A stretch of 15,313 bases of DNA from an uncultured Selenomonadales bacterium (GTDB lineage Bacteria > Bacillota > Negativicutes > Selenomonadales > Selenomonadaceae). Shown here piece by piece: positions 1 through 7,066 of the stretch. Within the stretch, counting starts at the first letter, position 1; every line of letters begins with the position of its first letter. The notes beneath the pieces are model-generated. The model did no database searches, was not told the origin of the DNA, and saw only the letters and a program-made list of their open reading frames with translations. The position numbers were made by a program, and so were the translations under genes. The stretch is taken from positions 1 to 15,313 of the forward strand of contig CALEPR010000045.1 of the NCBI GenBank assembly GCA_937910665.1, read 5' to 3'.

Positions 1-115
1 TGCTGACGCACTTTTTGATTGAACTTACACAAAATTTCTGACACAGTCGAAATTTGTTTCAATATATGAATCTAATTTTCGCTCAACTTGCCAAAAATTT
101 TCAAGACGATGTTTT

Positions 116-234
116 AATATTACTCCGGCGATTAAAATTCTCCAAAAAAATTTTTAGTTCTTTGAGTAAAACAAAGTTTTTACAAACATATTTGCATTTA
201 TGGTCGTCGGAGTAATAATTGTCAGAGTAATATT
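116..234. repeat. Inverted plus direct repeat cluster
   Basis: ATTACTCCGGCGA at 119-131 is matched in inverted orientation by TCGTCGGAGTAAT at 204-216, with one G-T wobble in 13 positions. A second, shorter partner, GAGTAATATT at 225-234, is the reverse complement of 116-125. The two right-hand copies are also direct repeats: GTCGGAGTAAT at 206-216 and GTCAGAGTAAT at 221-231, 15 bp apart. The layout could be a set of operator sites or an RNA with alternative pairings. I do not recognise a family. Confidence 0.5.
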
Positions 235-337
235 AAAGTTGAAGTGTAAAATTTTTATTGGAAAATTATTTCTACCACACTAATTTTTTGTCTGGAATAT
301 CTGAGCAAAAAGTACACTGAATACATTAGCCGAGAAT

Positions 338-367
338 TTTGCAGAAAAAATTTTTGCGTGATATAAT
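338..367 (+). promoter_or_regulatory. Extended -10 promoter of the kor operon
   Basis: A consensus TATAAT lies at 362-367, with the extended TG dinucleotide at 359-360. A weak -35 (TTTGCA, 338-343, 4/6) sits 18 bp upstream. Predicted transcription start is near 374, giving a leader of about 35 nt before the korD start codon. The ribosome-binding site GGAGGG is at 397-402. The perfect extended -10 makes this the strongest-looking promoter in the window. Confidence 0.65.
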
Positions 368-408
368 TTGCAAGTTATTTTTTTTATAAAATTTTTGGAG
401 GGCTTTGG

Positions 409-624
409 ATGAAGTCAGAATTTAATCTGAAACTTGAGAGGTGCAAAGGCTGCGGAATTTGTGCGGAATTTTGTCCGAAAAAAGTTTTGGAAATCGATGC
501 GCTTGGAAAAGTTTTTGTGGCGCATCCTGAAAATTGTATTGCGTGCGGTCAATGTGAGTTGCGTTGTCCGGACTACGCGATTTTTGTCGATAAATTGAAA
601 CAGGAAAAGGAGGCGGCGAAATGA
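409..624 (+). CDS. korD: 2-oxoacid:ferredoxin oxidoreductase, delta (ferredoxin-like) subunit
   Basis: This 71-residue polyferredoxin subunit passes electrons from the catalytic subunits to external ferredoxin. Two [4Fe-4S] motifs are visible: C12-x2-C15-x2-C18-x3-C22-P and C43-x2-C46-x2-C49-x3-C53-P. This is the complete 2[4Fe-4S] set expected of KorD/PorD-type subunits, at the usual length. The start is set by GGAGGG at 397-402, 6 nt before the ATG. Its stop overlaps the korA start by 4 bp (ATGA), so the two are probably translationally coupled. It is first in the korDABC order typical of 2-oxoglutarate synthases of anaerobes. A pyruvate- or branched-chain-oxoacid-specific enzyme cannot be excluded from this subunit alone. 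Confidence 0.9.
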   Translation: MKSEFNLKLERCKGCGICAEFCPKKVLEIDALGKVFVAHPENCIACGQCELRCPDYAIFVDKLKQEKEAAK

Positions 625-1769
625 GCGCGAAACTTATGCAAGGCAACGAGGCGATCGCGGAAGGCGCACTTGCCGCCGGTGTCAGATTTTTTGGCGGCTA
701 TCCAATCACGCCGTCCACAGAAATTGCTGAAGGTATGGCAAAACTTTTGCCGAAAGTCGGCGGAACTTTTATTCAGATGGAGGACGAAATTGCAAGCATG
801 GGAGTTGTTCTCGGTGCGTCGCTTGCAGGAAAAAAAGTTTTAACTGCGTCGTCGGGTCCCGGAATTTCTTTGAAGCAGGAGTTAATTGGTTACGCTTCGG
901 CGGCTGAAATTCCTGTCGTGATTGTAAATGTTCAGCGCGTCGGTCCTTCGACAGGTCAGCCGACTGCACCGAGTCAAGGCGACGTTATGCAGGCAAGGTG
1001 GGGAACTCACGGAGATCATTCGATAATCGCGTTGAGTCCTTGGAGTGTTCGCGAGGCGTTCGACCTTGCTGTTAAATCTGTCAATTACGCTGAAAGATTT
1101 AGAACGCCTGTAATTTTGTTGGCTGATGAAATTGTCGGTCACCTGCGCGAAAATGTAGAACTTCCTGCAGAAAATGAAATTGAAATTTATCCGCGTCGAA
1201 CTCCGAAAAAAACTCGCGCTGAAGGTTATGAACCTTACGCGCCTGACACAGATTTAGTTCCGAACGTCGCGAACTTCGGCGAAGGTTATCACGTCCACGT
1301 TACAGGCTTGATTCACGACGAAACAGGTTTCCCTGTCGGCAGTCCGAAAATTACTGAAGAATCAATTCGCCGCATGCATGAAAAAATTTCTCGCGCGGCT
1401 GATGAAATTATTGAAGTTCAGCAGGAATTTATGGACGACGCAGAATTTGCAGTTGTTGCCTTCGGAGGAACTGCGCGGACGGCTTACGAATCAGTTTTAA
1501 ATTCTCGCAAGAAAGGTTTGAAAGTCGGTTTCGTCAGGCTGATAACAATTTGGCCTTTCGCTGATAAAATTATTTTTGAAATTGCTAAAAAAGTTCGCGG
1601 GATTTTGGTCGCGGAATTAAATTTCGGTCAGATTGTCGGAGAAGTTCAACGTGCGGCAATGGGCAAATGTCCTGTTCGACTTTGTGCGAAATATGACATG
1701 ACAATTTTTGAGCCGGAAGAAATTGAATCGGCGATTGATGAATTTGTTTCGGAGGTGAGCGGCAAATGA
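621..1769 (+). CDS. korA: 2-oxoglutarate:ferredoxin oxidoreductase, alpha subunit
   Basis: The 382-residue alpha subunit supplies the pyrimidine-binding thiamine diphosphate domain plus the transketolase C-terminal-like domain. Recognisable signatures are YPITPSTE (residues 27-34), SSGPG (77-81) and GPSTGQPT (108-115), all conserved in the KorA/VorB family. Its length fits alpha subunits in which the gamma domain is a separate polypeptide, and korC is indeed encoded just downstream. AGGAGG at 608-613, inside the end of korD, precedes the ATG by 7 nt. The gene overlaps both neighbours by 4 bp. The enzyme interconverts 2-oxoglutarate plus CoA with succinyl-CoA, CO2 and reduced ferredoxin. The 2-oxoglutarate preference is inferred from the korDABC order and overall resemblance and is not proven. 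Confidence 0.9.
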   Translation: MSAKLMQGNEAIAEGALAAGVRFFGGYPITPSTEIAEGMAKLLPKVGGTFIQMEDEIASMGVVLGASLAGKKVLTASSGPGISLKQELIGYASAAEIPVVIVNVQRVGPSTGQPTAPSQGDVMQARWGTHGDHSIIALSPWSVREAFDLAVKSVNYAERFRTPVILLADEIVGHLRENVELPAENEIEIYPRRTPKKTRAEGYEPYAPDTDLVPNVANFGEGYHVHVTGLIHDETGFPVGSPKITEESIRRMHEKISRAADEIIEVQQEFMDDAEFAVVAFGGTARTAYESVLNSRKKGLKVGFVRLITIWPFADKIIFEIAKKVRGILVAELNFGQIVGEVQRAAMGKCPVRLCAKYDMTIFEPEEIESAIDEFVSEVSGK

Positions 1770-2599
1770 TTGAAAGAAGTTATGAAAAATTTTTCAGGCA
1801 GAATCGACTGCCGCATTTGTGGTGCCCCGGTTGCGGAAATGGAATTGCAATGAAAGCTATTGTTCAAGCTATTGAGAAAAAAGATGGCTGGACTCAAGAC
1901 AACACGATTATAGTTTCGGGAATTGGTTGCAGTTCGCGTGCGTCAGGTTACATGGACTTTGATACTTTGCACACGGCGCACGGCAGAGCAATTCCTTTCG
2001 CCACAGGAATTAAAATGGCAAATCCCGACCTCAATGTTGTAGTCATCACCGGCGATGGAGATTGTACAGCGATTGGCGGAAATCATTTTATTCACGGCTG
2101 CCGCAGAAATGTTGACTTGACTGTAATTTTATTTAACAACAATATTTATGGCATGACAGGCGGACAAGCATCGCCCATGACTCCGCTCGGAAAAAAAGCG
2201 ACGACTGCTCCTTACGGCTCGATTGACAGACCTTTCGACGCTTGTAAACTTGCGGAGGCGGCAGGTGCAACTTATGTTGCGCGTTCAACTGCTTTTCACG
2301 TTCAGCACTTGGTTAAGATGATTGAGGAAGGCATGGACAACAAAGGTTTCAGTTTTATCGAAGCACTTGTCCAATGTCCGACAGCTTACGGTCGCAGAAA
2401 TAAAATCGGCGAACCTGCAAAGATGATGTCTTGGATACGTGACAATGCTGTCATGAAAAATGCTTGGGATAAACTTTCCGACGACAAAAAAGTTGGCGAC
2501 AAATTTCCAATCGGACTTTTTTACAAAGCTGAAACTGAAACTTATGACGCGGCTTATCATCATGTTCAAGAACTTGCTGGAGGAAAGCGTGACGCTTGA
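1766..2599 (+). CDS. korB: 2-oxoglutarate:ferredoxin oxidoreductase, beta subunit (TPP-binding)
   Basis: The 277-residue beta subunit binds the thiamine diphosphate/Mg centre and the proximal [4Fe-4S] cluster. Four cysteines sit where the family places cluster ligands: C20 and C23 in CPGCG, C55 in GIGCSSR, and C204 in VQCPTAYG. The TPP motif begins at GDGD (96-99) and ends at the NNN triplet (124-126), followed by IYGMTGGQ. AHGRAIPFATG (71-81) is also typical. It starts within the last codons of korA (ATGA overlap), implying coupled synthesis in 1:1 ratio with the alpha subunit. Nothing appears truncated or damaged. Confidence 0.93.
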   Translation: MIERSYEKFFRQNRLPHLWCPGCGNGIAMKAIVQAIEKKDGWTQDNTIIVSGIGCSSRASGYMDFDTLHTAHGRAIPFATGIKMANPDLNVVVITGDGDCTAIGGNHFIHGCRRNVDLTVILFNNNIYGMTGGQASPMTPLGKKATTAPYGSIDRPFDACKLAEAAGATYVARSTAFHVQHLVKMIEEGMDNKGFSFIEALVQCPTAYGRRNKIGEPAKMMSWIRDNAVMKNAWDKLSDDKKVGDKFPIGLFYKAETETYDAAYHHVQELAGGKRDA

Positions 2600-2680
2600 C
2601 CCTGTAAGTGCGATTTAATGTCGTAAAAATTTAGAACCAATAACCGCGTTCAAAAATTTTTAAACAATGAGGTTTTTATA

Positions 2681-3205
2681 ATGAGAAAACAATTAAGACT
2701 TTCAGGCAGTGGCGGGCAAGGCGTAATTACTGCGGCGATAATTTTGGCTGAGGCGGCAGTTTCGGAAGGCAAGCAAGCTGTTCAATCTCAATCTTATGGA
2801 CCGGAGGCACGCGGCGGAGCGTCGAAGTCTGAAGTAATTATCGATGACGAAAAAATTTTTCATCCGCATGTAAAAAATCCTGACTTTGTTTTGGCGATGA
2901 CGCAGAAGGCGGCTGACAAATATTTTTCTGATTTAAATTCTGAAGGCGTTTTGATTTTGGACGATGATTTAGTTCCGACTTCGCCGAACTTTAAAAATAT
3001 TATTCGCGTACCGATCACAAAATTGGCTGTGGAAAAAGTTGGAAAAAGTTTATTTGCAAATATCGTCGCGCTCGGCGTTTTGGTTAAAGTTACAAAACTT
3101 GTGGAGTTCGAGACGATAAAAAAAGCTGTGGCTCACAGAGTTCCTCCGCACACAGTCGAACAAAATATGTTGGCACTTCAACTTGGATTTGATTCAGTTC
3201 AGTAA
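2681..3205 (+). CDS. korC: 2-oxoglutarate:ferredoxin oxidoreductase, gamma subunit
   Basis: The 174-residue gamma subunit carries the CoA-binding-associated domain of 2-oxoacid oxidoreductases. Signatures are GSGGQG (residues 9-14) and QSYGPEARGG (37-46). Length is normal for a free-standing gamma subunit. The ATG is preceded by TGAGG at 2668-2672. Unlike the other kor junctions there is an 81-bp gap after korB (2600-2680); I see no terminator or convincing promoter in it, so co-transcription is likely. The gene ends in A- and T-tracts (3205-3219) that do not form a GC-containing terminator hairpin. Confidence 0.9.
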   Translation: MRKQLRLSGSGGQGVITAAIILAEAAVSEGKQAVQSQSYGPEARGGASKSEVIIDDEKIFHPHVKNPDFVLAMTQKAADKYFSDLNSEGVLILDDDLVPTSPNFKNIIRVPITKLAVEKVGKSLFANIVALGVLVKVTKLVEFETIKKAVAHRVPPHTVEQNMLALQLGFDSVQ

Positions 3206-3256
3206 AAAAATTTTTTTTCTTTGAAGAATTTCTTCCAAAAAGTTTTTCAAAAAAAT

Positions 3257-3285
3257 TTGCAATTACTTCACGGTGAAGTTAAAAT
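3257..3285 (+). promoter_or_regulatory. Promoter with a palindrome in its spacer, upstream of the dCMP deaminase gene
   Basis: TTGCAA (3257-3262, 4/6 to the -35 consensus) and TAAAAT (3280-3285, 5/6 to the -10) are separated by exactly 17 bp. The right 15 bp of that spacer (3265-3279) form a perfect dyad, ACTTCA-CGG-TGAAGT. Predicted start of transcription is near 3292, 12 nt before the GGAGGG ribosome-binding site. A dyad between the two hexamers is a classic repressor or MerR-type activator position; no regulator is identified. Confidence 0.45.
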
Positions 3286-3316
3286 TTTTCAAGATTATTT
3301 TTTGGAGGGAAGTTTT

Positions 3317-3778
3317 ATGGCAGAAAAATATATTCGCCCGGAGTGGGACGAATACTTTTTAAATATTGCCCTGGAAGTTGGCAAGCGTTCGACTTGTTTG
3401 CGTCGTCGTTATGGTGCAATTATTGTTAAAGATAATATCATCATCAGCACAGGTTACAACGGTTCTCCTCGCGGTGAAGTTAATTGTTTGGACTCGGGAA
3501 CTTGTGAGCGTGAGCGTTTGAAAGTTCCGAAAGGCGAACGCTATGAACTTTGCGTCGCGGTTCATGCCGAACAAAATGCGATTATCAACGCCGATCCACT
3601 GAAGATGCAAGGCGCAACAATTTACATTGTCGGAATAAATTCTGCGGACGGAAGTTTTGCGTCGGGAGATCCTTGTCTTCTCTGCCGTCGAATGATAAAA
3701 AATGCACAGATCAAAAAAGTTATTTGCAGAAATTCCGACGGCGAAATTGTCGAGCGAGATGTTGAAGATTTAATTTGA
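3317..3778 (+). CDS. dCMP deaminase (ComEB-type)
   Basis: This 153-residue cytidine/deoxycytidylate deaminase converts dCMP to dUMP, feeding thymidylate synthesis. Zinc-site residues are H83 and E85 in HAEQN and C120/C123 in PCLLC. GYNGSPRG (46-53) is the characteristic dCMP-deaminase segment near the substrate pocket. An in-frame TTG at 3221 would add 32 residues. I reject it because GGAGGG at 3304-3309 is placed 7 nt before the ATG at 3317 and the family normally begins shortly before the W-D/E-x-Y-F segment (W10-F14 here). The extra cysteines C57, C63 and C79 match the second zinc-binding region of some dCMP deaminases. It appears to be monocistronic, with its own promoter and a terminator at 3824-3860. 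Confidence 0.9.
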   Translation: MAEKYIRPEWDEYFLNIALEVGKRSTCLRRRYGAIIVKDNIIISTGYNGSPRGEVNCLDSGTCERERLKVPKGERYELCVAVHAEQNAIINADPLKMQGATIYIVGINSADGSFASGDPCLLCRRMIKNAQIKKVICRNSDGEIVERDVEDLI

Positions 3779-3823
3779 TAATTCAAAAATTAAATTCAGA
3801 AGTTGAGAAAAAAATTTTTATCG

Positions 3824-3860
3824 AAAAAACTTCGGCAGGAAAAATTTGTCGGAGTTTTTT
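3824..3860. terminator. Bidirectional intrinsic terminator
   Basis: The 14-nt arms 3824-3837 and 3847-3860 pair completely, with two G-T wobbles, around a 9-nt loop. An A6 run opens the left arm and a T7 run closes the right arm, so the structure can terminate transcription in both directions. That suits its place between the convergent dCMP deaminase and dapF genes. Confidence 0.75.
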
Positions 3861-3896
3861 TGTTGGGGGAAAATTTTTTTCCTGACCGGCGAAAAA

Positions 3897-4712
3897 CTAA
3901 AAATCAATTTGCCCCGTGAAAACTTTTTCAGCCGCACCTGTCATGAAAATATGATTATCTTCGCGCCAATCAATTTTTAAAATTCCACCGTCAAGTTGAA
4001 CAGTGCAATTTTTTCCGGCAAAATTATTTAAATTCGCGGCAACGGCAGTCGCGCATGCTCCCGTTCCGCAAGCCAAAGTAATTCCGCTGCCGCGTTCCCA
4101 GACTCGCATACGCAAAATATTTTCGCCGACAACCTGGACAAATTCTGTATTAGTGTGTCGCGGAAATTTTTCATGAACTTCAAACTTCGGACCGAGTTCG
4201 GCAAGATTTATTTTTTCCAAATCGTCAACAAAAATTACGCAGTGGGGATTTCCCATCGAAACGCAGGTCATTTTAAAAATTTTTCCTGCAACTTCGATTT
4301 CCTCCGCGATAATTTTTTTATTTCCGAAACCCGCGACAGGAATTTTTTCAGCTTCCAAAATCGGCTCTCCCATGTCTACAGTCACAGAATTTTTATCGAT
4401 CTTAACAGTTAAAATTCCGGCGCCTGTTTCAACTTTCAAATTTTCGACAGGATTTTTTTCAGCAAGAAATTTTGCAAAGCATCTGATTCCATTTCCGCAC
4501 ATTTCCGCCTCCGTTCCGTCGGCATTAAAAATTCTCATTCTAACGTCGGCGACTTCGGAAGGCAAAACATAAATTACGCCGTCCGCACCAATTCCAAAAT
4601 GTCTGTCACAAATTTTAATAATTTTTTCCGCATCAAAAATTTTTTTATCTTCGCGGCTGTCGATAATCACAAAATCATTCCCGCAACCCTGCCACTTTTC
4701 AAAATTTTTCAA
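3897..4712 (-). CDS. dapF: Diaminopimelate epimerase
   Basis: DapF (271 residues) converts LL- to meso-diaminopimelate for lysine and peptidoglycan synthesis. The two catalytic cysteines are visible: C72 in MCGNGIRCF and C215 in LACGTGACA. GCGNDFV (9-15), FGIGADGV (39-46), MGNPH (153-157) and WERGSG (205-210) complete the family signature. The start is a TTG at 4712: it gives the expected N-terminus just before the GNDF motif, and AGGA lies 9 nt upstream on the minus strand. It appears to be a single-gene unit, divergent from the AICAR formyltransferase operon and convergent with the dCMP deaminase gene. Its presence implies meso-DAP-type peptidoglycan, in keeping with murD in the same window. 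Confidence 0.95.
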   Translation of the reverse strand: MKNFEKWQGCGNDFVIIDSREDKKIFDAEKIIKICDRHFGIGADGVIYVLPSEVADVRMRIFNADGTEAEMCGNGIRCFAKFLAEKNPVENLKVETGAGILTVKIDKNSVTVDMGEPILEAEKIPVAGFGNKKIIAEEIEVAGKIFKMTCVSMGNPHCVIFVDDLEKINLAELGPKFEVHEKFPRHTNTEFVQVVGENILRMRVWERGSGITLACGTGACATAVAANLNNFAGKNCTVQLDGGILKIDWREDNHIFMTGAAEKVFTGQIDF

Positions 4713-4803
4713 ATCAATCCGTCCTTTCCAATTTTCATGAAAAATATTTTTCGCCGCGAAGATTTTTTATCCTTTAATATCGCGAAGATAAATTGCAGGA
4801 AGA

Positions 4804-4832
4804 TTTATACGCCGTGAATACAAGTTCTTAAA
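4804..4832 (-). promoter_or_regulatory. Possible dapF promoter
   Basis: On the minus strand TATAAA (plus coordinates 4804-4809, 5/6 to the -10) lies 17 bp downstream of TTTAAG (4827-4832, only 3/6 to the -35). It would give a leader of roughly 85 nt before the dapF TTG. The -35 is poor, so this is tentative. Confidence 0.25.
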
Positions 4833-4855
4833 TTTTCTCTGCAGAAAAATTTTTC

Positions 4856-4884
4856 TTGTCAAAATTTTATATCTGTGTTAATAT
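4856..4884 (+). promoter_or_regulatory. Promoter of the AICAR formyltransferase-ispA-murD operon
   Basis: TTGTCA (4856-4861, 5/6) and TAATAT (4879-4884, 4/6) are 17 bp apart, and the -10 has the extended TG at 4876-4877. Predicted transcription start is near 4891. The leader of about 100 nt contains a small hairpin, CTTAC/GTAAG at 4898-4902 and 4914-4918, and the strong hairpin at 4938-4967. Confidence 0.6.
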
Positions 4885-4904
4885 ACTTCGCGAGGGACTT
4901 ACTG

Positions 4905-5000
4905 ATGGCGAAGGTAAGAAGGAAAATAGCGGCAAAGAAGGCGAGAACGTTCGGTAGTTCTCGCCTTTTGGCATTAAGGAGGGAAATTTTTTATGACTGA
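4905..5000 (+). CDS. Possible 31-residue basic leader peptide
   Basis: A short frame begins with ATG at 4905, 8 nt after GAGGG (4892-4896), and stops at TGA 4998-5000. It overlaps the first 8 bases of the AICAR formyltransferase gene. The product would be very basic, about ten Lys/Arg in 31 residues, beginning MAKVRRKIAAKKAR. Translating it would take ribosomes through the hairpin at 4938-4967 and up to the next start codon, which would suit attenuation or translational coupling. The GAGGG would lie almost at the 5' end of the predicted transcript, which weakens the case. Conservation is unknown, and the frame may be chance. Confidence 0.3.
   Translation: MAKVRRKIAAKKARTFGSSRLLALRREIFYD
4938..4969 (+). 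terminator. Strong leader hairpin, attenuator-like
   Basis: AAGGCGAGAAC (4938-4948) and GTTCTCGCCTT (4957-4967) form a perfect 11-bp stem with an 8-nt loop, ending in a run of four T (4966-4969). It lies between the operon promoter and the AAGGAGGG ribosome-binding site (4976-4983), so it can only act on this transcript as an attenuator, a partial terminator or a structural element. The short T-run makes termination likely to be incomplete. Confidence 0.55.
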
Positions 5001-6165
5001 ACTTGAATTGAAGTATGGTTGCAATCCGAATCAGAAACCTGCAAAAGTTTTTGTGGAATCCGAAGAATTGCCTTTTGAAGTTCTGAATGGAAAGCCGGGC
5101 TATATAAATTTGTTGGACGCACTGAACGGTTGGCAACTTGTTCGCGAATTGAGAGAAGTTTCAAAACTTCCTGCGGCGGCAAGTTTTAAACATGTCAGTC
5201 CGGCTGGAGCTGCGGTCGGTATTCCGCTCGATGACATTTTGAAAAAAATTTATTTTGCGGAAGGCGAGGAACTTTCTCCGCAGGCGGCGGCTTATGTTCG
5301 AGCTCGCGGCGCAGACAGAATGAGTTCTTACGGCGATTTTGCAATTTTGTCCGACGAGTGCGATGAGTCGACGGCAAATTATTTGAAACATGAAGTCAGC
5401 GACGGAATTATTGCGCCGAGTTATTCTCCAAAGGCTCTGGAAATTTTAAAATCGAAACGCAAAGGAAATTATCTTGTCCTAAAGATGAATGAAAATTTCA
5501 AGCCTGAAAGTTTGGAGCGCAAACAAGTTTTCGGCGTAACTTTTGAACAGCTCCGAAATGATATAAAAATTTCTGCCGACTGCTTGAAAGATATTCCGAC
5601 AAAAAATAAAAATTTTTCCGATGCGGCGAAACTTGATTTGTTAATCGCGCTGATAACTTTAAAATATACTCAGTCAAATTCGGTTTGCTATGCGAAAGGC
5701 GGACAGGCAATCGGAATTGGCGCAGGTCAACAAAGTCGCGTTCACTGCACAAGGTTGGCTGGAAATAAAGCTGACTTTTGGTTTCTGCGTCAAAGTCCTC
5801 AAGTTTTAAATTTGCCTTTTAAGTCTGACATAAAAAGACCTGACAGAGATAACGCCATTGATGTTTATATTGGAAATGAAAGCGAAGATTTACTTGAAGG
5901 CGACAACTGGAAAAATATTTTCACCGAAAGACCTGAAAAATTTTCCGACGCAGAAAAAAAATCTTGGCTGAAAAATTTTAAAGGCGTTTCCCTCGCCTCA
6001 GATGCTTTTTTTCCTTTCGGCGACAACATTGAACGCGCTCGCAAATCCGGCGTGGAATTTATCGCGCAGAGCGGCGGCTCAATTCGCGACGACAATGTTA
6101 TCGAAACTTGCGACAAATATAATATTGCAATGGCTATGACGCATATCAGACTTTTCCACCACTAA
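4993..6165 (+). CDS. Stand-alone AICAR formyltransferase (PurH C-terminal-domain type)
   Basis: The 390-residue protein matches the 10-formyltetrahydrofolate-dependent AICAR transformylase part of PurH, which makes FAICAR in purine synthesis. The catalytic Lys-His pair appears as K66-H67 in SFKHVSPAGAA. TLKYTQSNSVCYAKGGQ, IGIGAGQQSRVHCTRLAG, SDAFFPFGDNI and the C-terminal GGSIRDD segment are all family hallmarks. The N-terminal IMP cyclohydrolase (MGS-like) domain of bifunctional PurH, about 200 residues at the top of a 510-530-residue protein, is absent: the reading frame begins directly at the transformylase domain and has a strong AAGGAGGG site 9 nt upstream, so this is not a truncation. 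Separate formyltransferases of this size occur in anaerobic Firmicutes. IMP cyclohydrolase must be encoded elsewhere. The stop codon TAA (6163-6165) overlaps the ispA ribosome-binding site. Confidence 0.88.
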   Translation: MTELELKYGCNPNQKPAKVFVESEELPFEVLNGKPGYINLLDALNGWQLVRELREVSKLPAAASFKHVSPAGAAVGIPLDDILKKIYFAEGEELSPQAAAYVRARGADRMSSYGDFAILSDECDESTANYLKHEVSDGIIAPSYSPKALEILKSKRKGNYLVLKMNENFKPESLERKQVFGVTFEQLRNDIKISADCLKDIPTKNKNFSDAAKLDLLIALITLKYTQSNSVCYAKGGQAIGIGAGQQSRVHCTRLAGNKADFWFLRQSPQVLNLPFKSDIKRPDRDNAIDVYIGNESEDLLEGDNWKNIFTERPEKFSDAEKKSWLKNFKGVSLASDAFFPFGDNIERARKSGVEFIAQSGGSIRDDNVIETCDKYNIAMAMTHIRLFHH

Positions 6166-6178
6166 GGAGAGCAAAAAA

Positions 6179-7066
6179 ATGTTTAAATATTTAATGGAAC
6201 ACAGAGCAAAACTTATCGAGGAACATTTGCTGCAGGAACTCAAACAAACTCCGATTCTCGATCAGAAACTTTATCAAGCGATGGAATACAGTTTAATGTC
6301 CGGCGGGAAAAGAATTCGCCCGATACTTTTAATGGCGGCGGCGGATGCAGTTGGAGCTCACGGCATTAAAGGCGAAAATTTTTTGTCGGTGGCAAGTGCG
6401 CTTGAAATGATTCACACTTACTCGCTGATTCACGACGACTTGCCTGCGATGGACAATTCAGATTACAGACGCGGAAAATTGACGAGCCACAAAGTTTTCG
6501 GAGAGGCGATGGCAATTTTGGCAGGCGACGCACTTTTAACTTTGGCTTTTGAAGTGATTAGCCGTCAGAAAAATGTCAAGTATCCTGTCTTGCTGGAAGT
6601 TGCGGTGGAACTTTCAAAAGCGGCGGGAGCGTCGGGAATGGTCGGCGGGCAGTCGATTGACTTGGAATCTGAAGGAAAAAAAATTGACTTGGCGACGCTG
6701 AAAAAAATGCATTTAGGAAAGACCGGAGCACTTTTCAGAGCCGCGATCAGATCGGGAGCAATTTTAGCCGGAGCGAACAATCAAAAAATTTCCGCGCTAA
6801 CAAATTACGCAGAAAATTTCGGCTTGGCTTTTCAAATTACTGATGATATTTTGGACGTTGAAGGAGAAGAAAATTATATTGGAAAACCTGTCGGCAGCGA
6901 CAAAAAAAATTTGAAAGCAACTTATGTAACTTTGACTTCGTTGGACGAGGCGAAAAAACTTGCAAGCGAAACAATTCAAAATGCGCTCGACGACTTAAAA
7001 GACTTCGGCGAAGAGGCAGACTTCCTGCGCGAAATTGTTCAGTACTTAATTCAGCGAAAAAAATAA
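6179..7066 (+). CDS. ispA: Short-chain polyprenyl diphosphate synthase (farnesyl diphosphate synthase type)
   Basis: The 295-residue trans-prenyltransferase condenses isopentenyl diphosphate with allylic diphosphates, supplying farnesyl diphosphate for undecaprenyl carrier lipid and quinones. Features: GGKRIRP (42-48), first aspartate-rich motif D86-D87-x4-D92 in LIHDDLPAMD, GGQSIDL (156-162), and second aspartate-rich motif DDILD (222-226). The two-residue insertion in the first motif, DDxxxxD, is typical of bacterial FPP/GGPP synthases. Product length (C15 or C20) cannot be settled by reading. AAGGAGA at 6164-6170 overlaps the preceding stop codon, so it is translated from the same message as the AICAR formyltransferase. 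The usual xseB and dxs neighbours are absent here. Confidence 0.88.
   Translation: MFKYLMEHRAKLIEEHLLQELKQTPILDQKLYQAMEYSLMSGGKRIRPILLMAAADAVGAHGIKGENFLSVASALEMIHTYSLIHDDLPAMDNSDYRRGKLTSHKVFGEAMAILAGDALLTLAFEVISRQKNVKYPVLLEVAVELSKAAGASGMVGGQSIDLESEGKKIDLATLKKMHLGKTGALFRAAIRSGAILAGANNQKISALTNYAENFGLAFQITDDILDVEGEENYIGKPVGSDKKNLKATYVTLTSLDEAKKLASETIQNALDDLKDFGEEADFLREIVQYLIQRKK

Larger units (their letters stand above)
1..408. other. Non-coding upstream region
   Basis: No convincing reading frame is present on either strand in this AT-rich stretch of about 400 bases. It holds a repeat cluster at 116-234 and the promoter and ribosome-binding site of the kor operon at its right end (both listed separately). 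I see no tRNA, no recognisable riboswitch and no clear terminator for whatever lies to the left of the window. Confidence 0.6.

Noticed and set aside
3205..3250. Terminator directly after korC
   Set aside because: There are long A and T tracts and a weak GAAG/CTTC dyad, but no GC-containing stem followed by a T-run.
3221..3316. Longer N-terminus of the dCMP deaminase from TTG 3221
   Set aside because: It would cover the promoter and dyad, lacks a proper ribosome-binding site, and extends beyond the family's usual N-terminus; ATG 3317 has GGAGGG at good spacing.
4891..4992. ZTP (pfl) or tetrahydrofolate riboswitch upstream of the AICAR formyltransferase gene
   Set aside because: The gene context would suit a ZTP sensor, but the conserved CCGCCUGGGC-type segment and the expected pseudoknot layout are missing; the THF riboswitch core is absent too.
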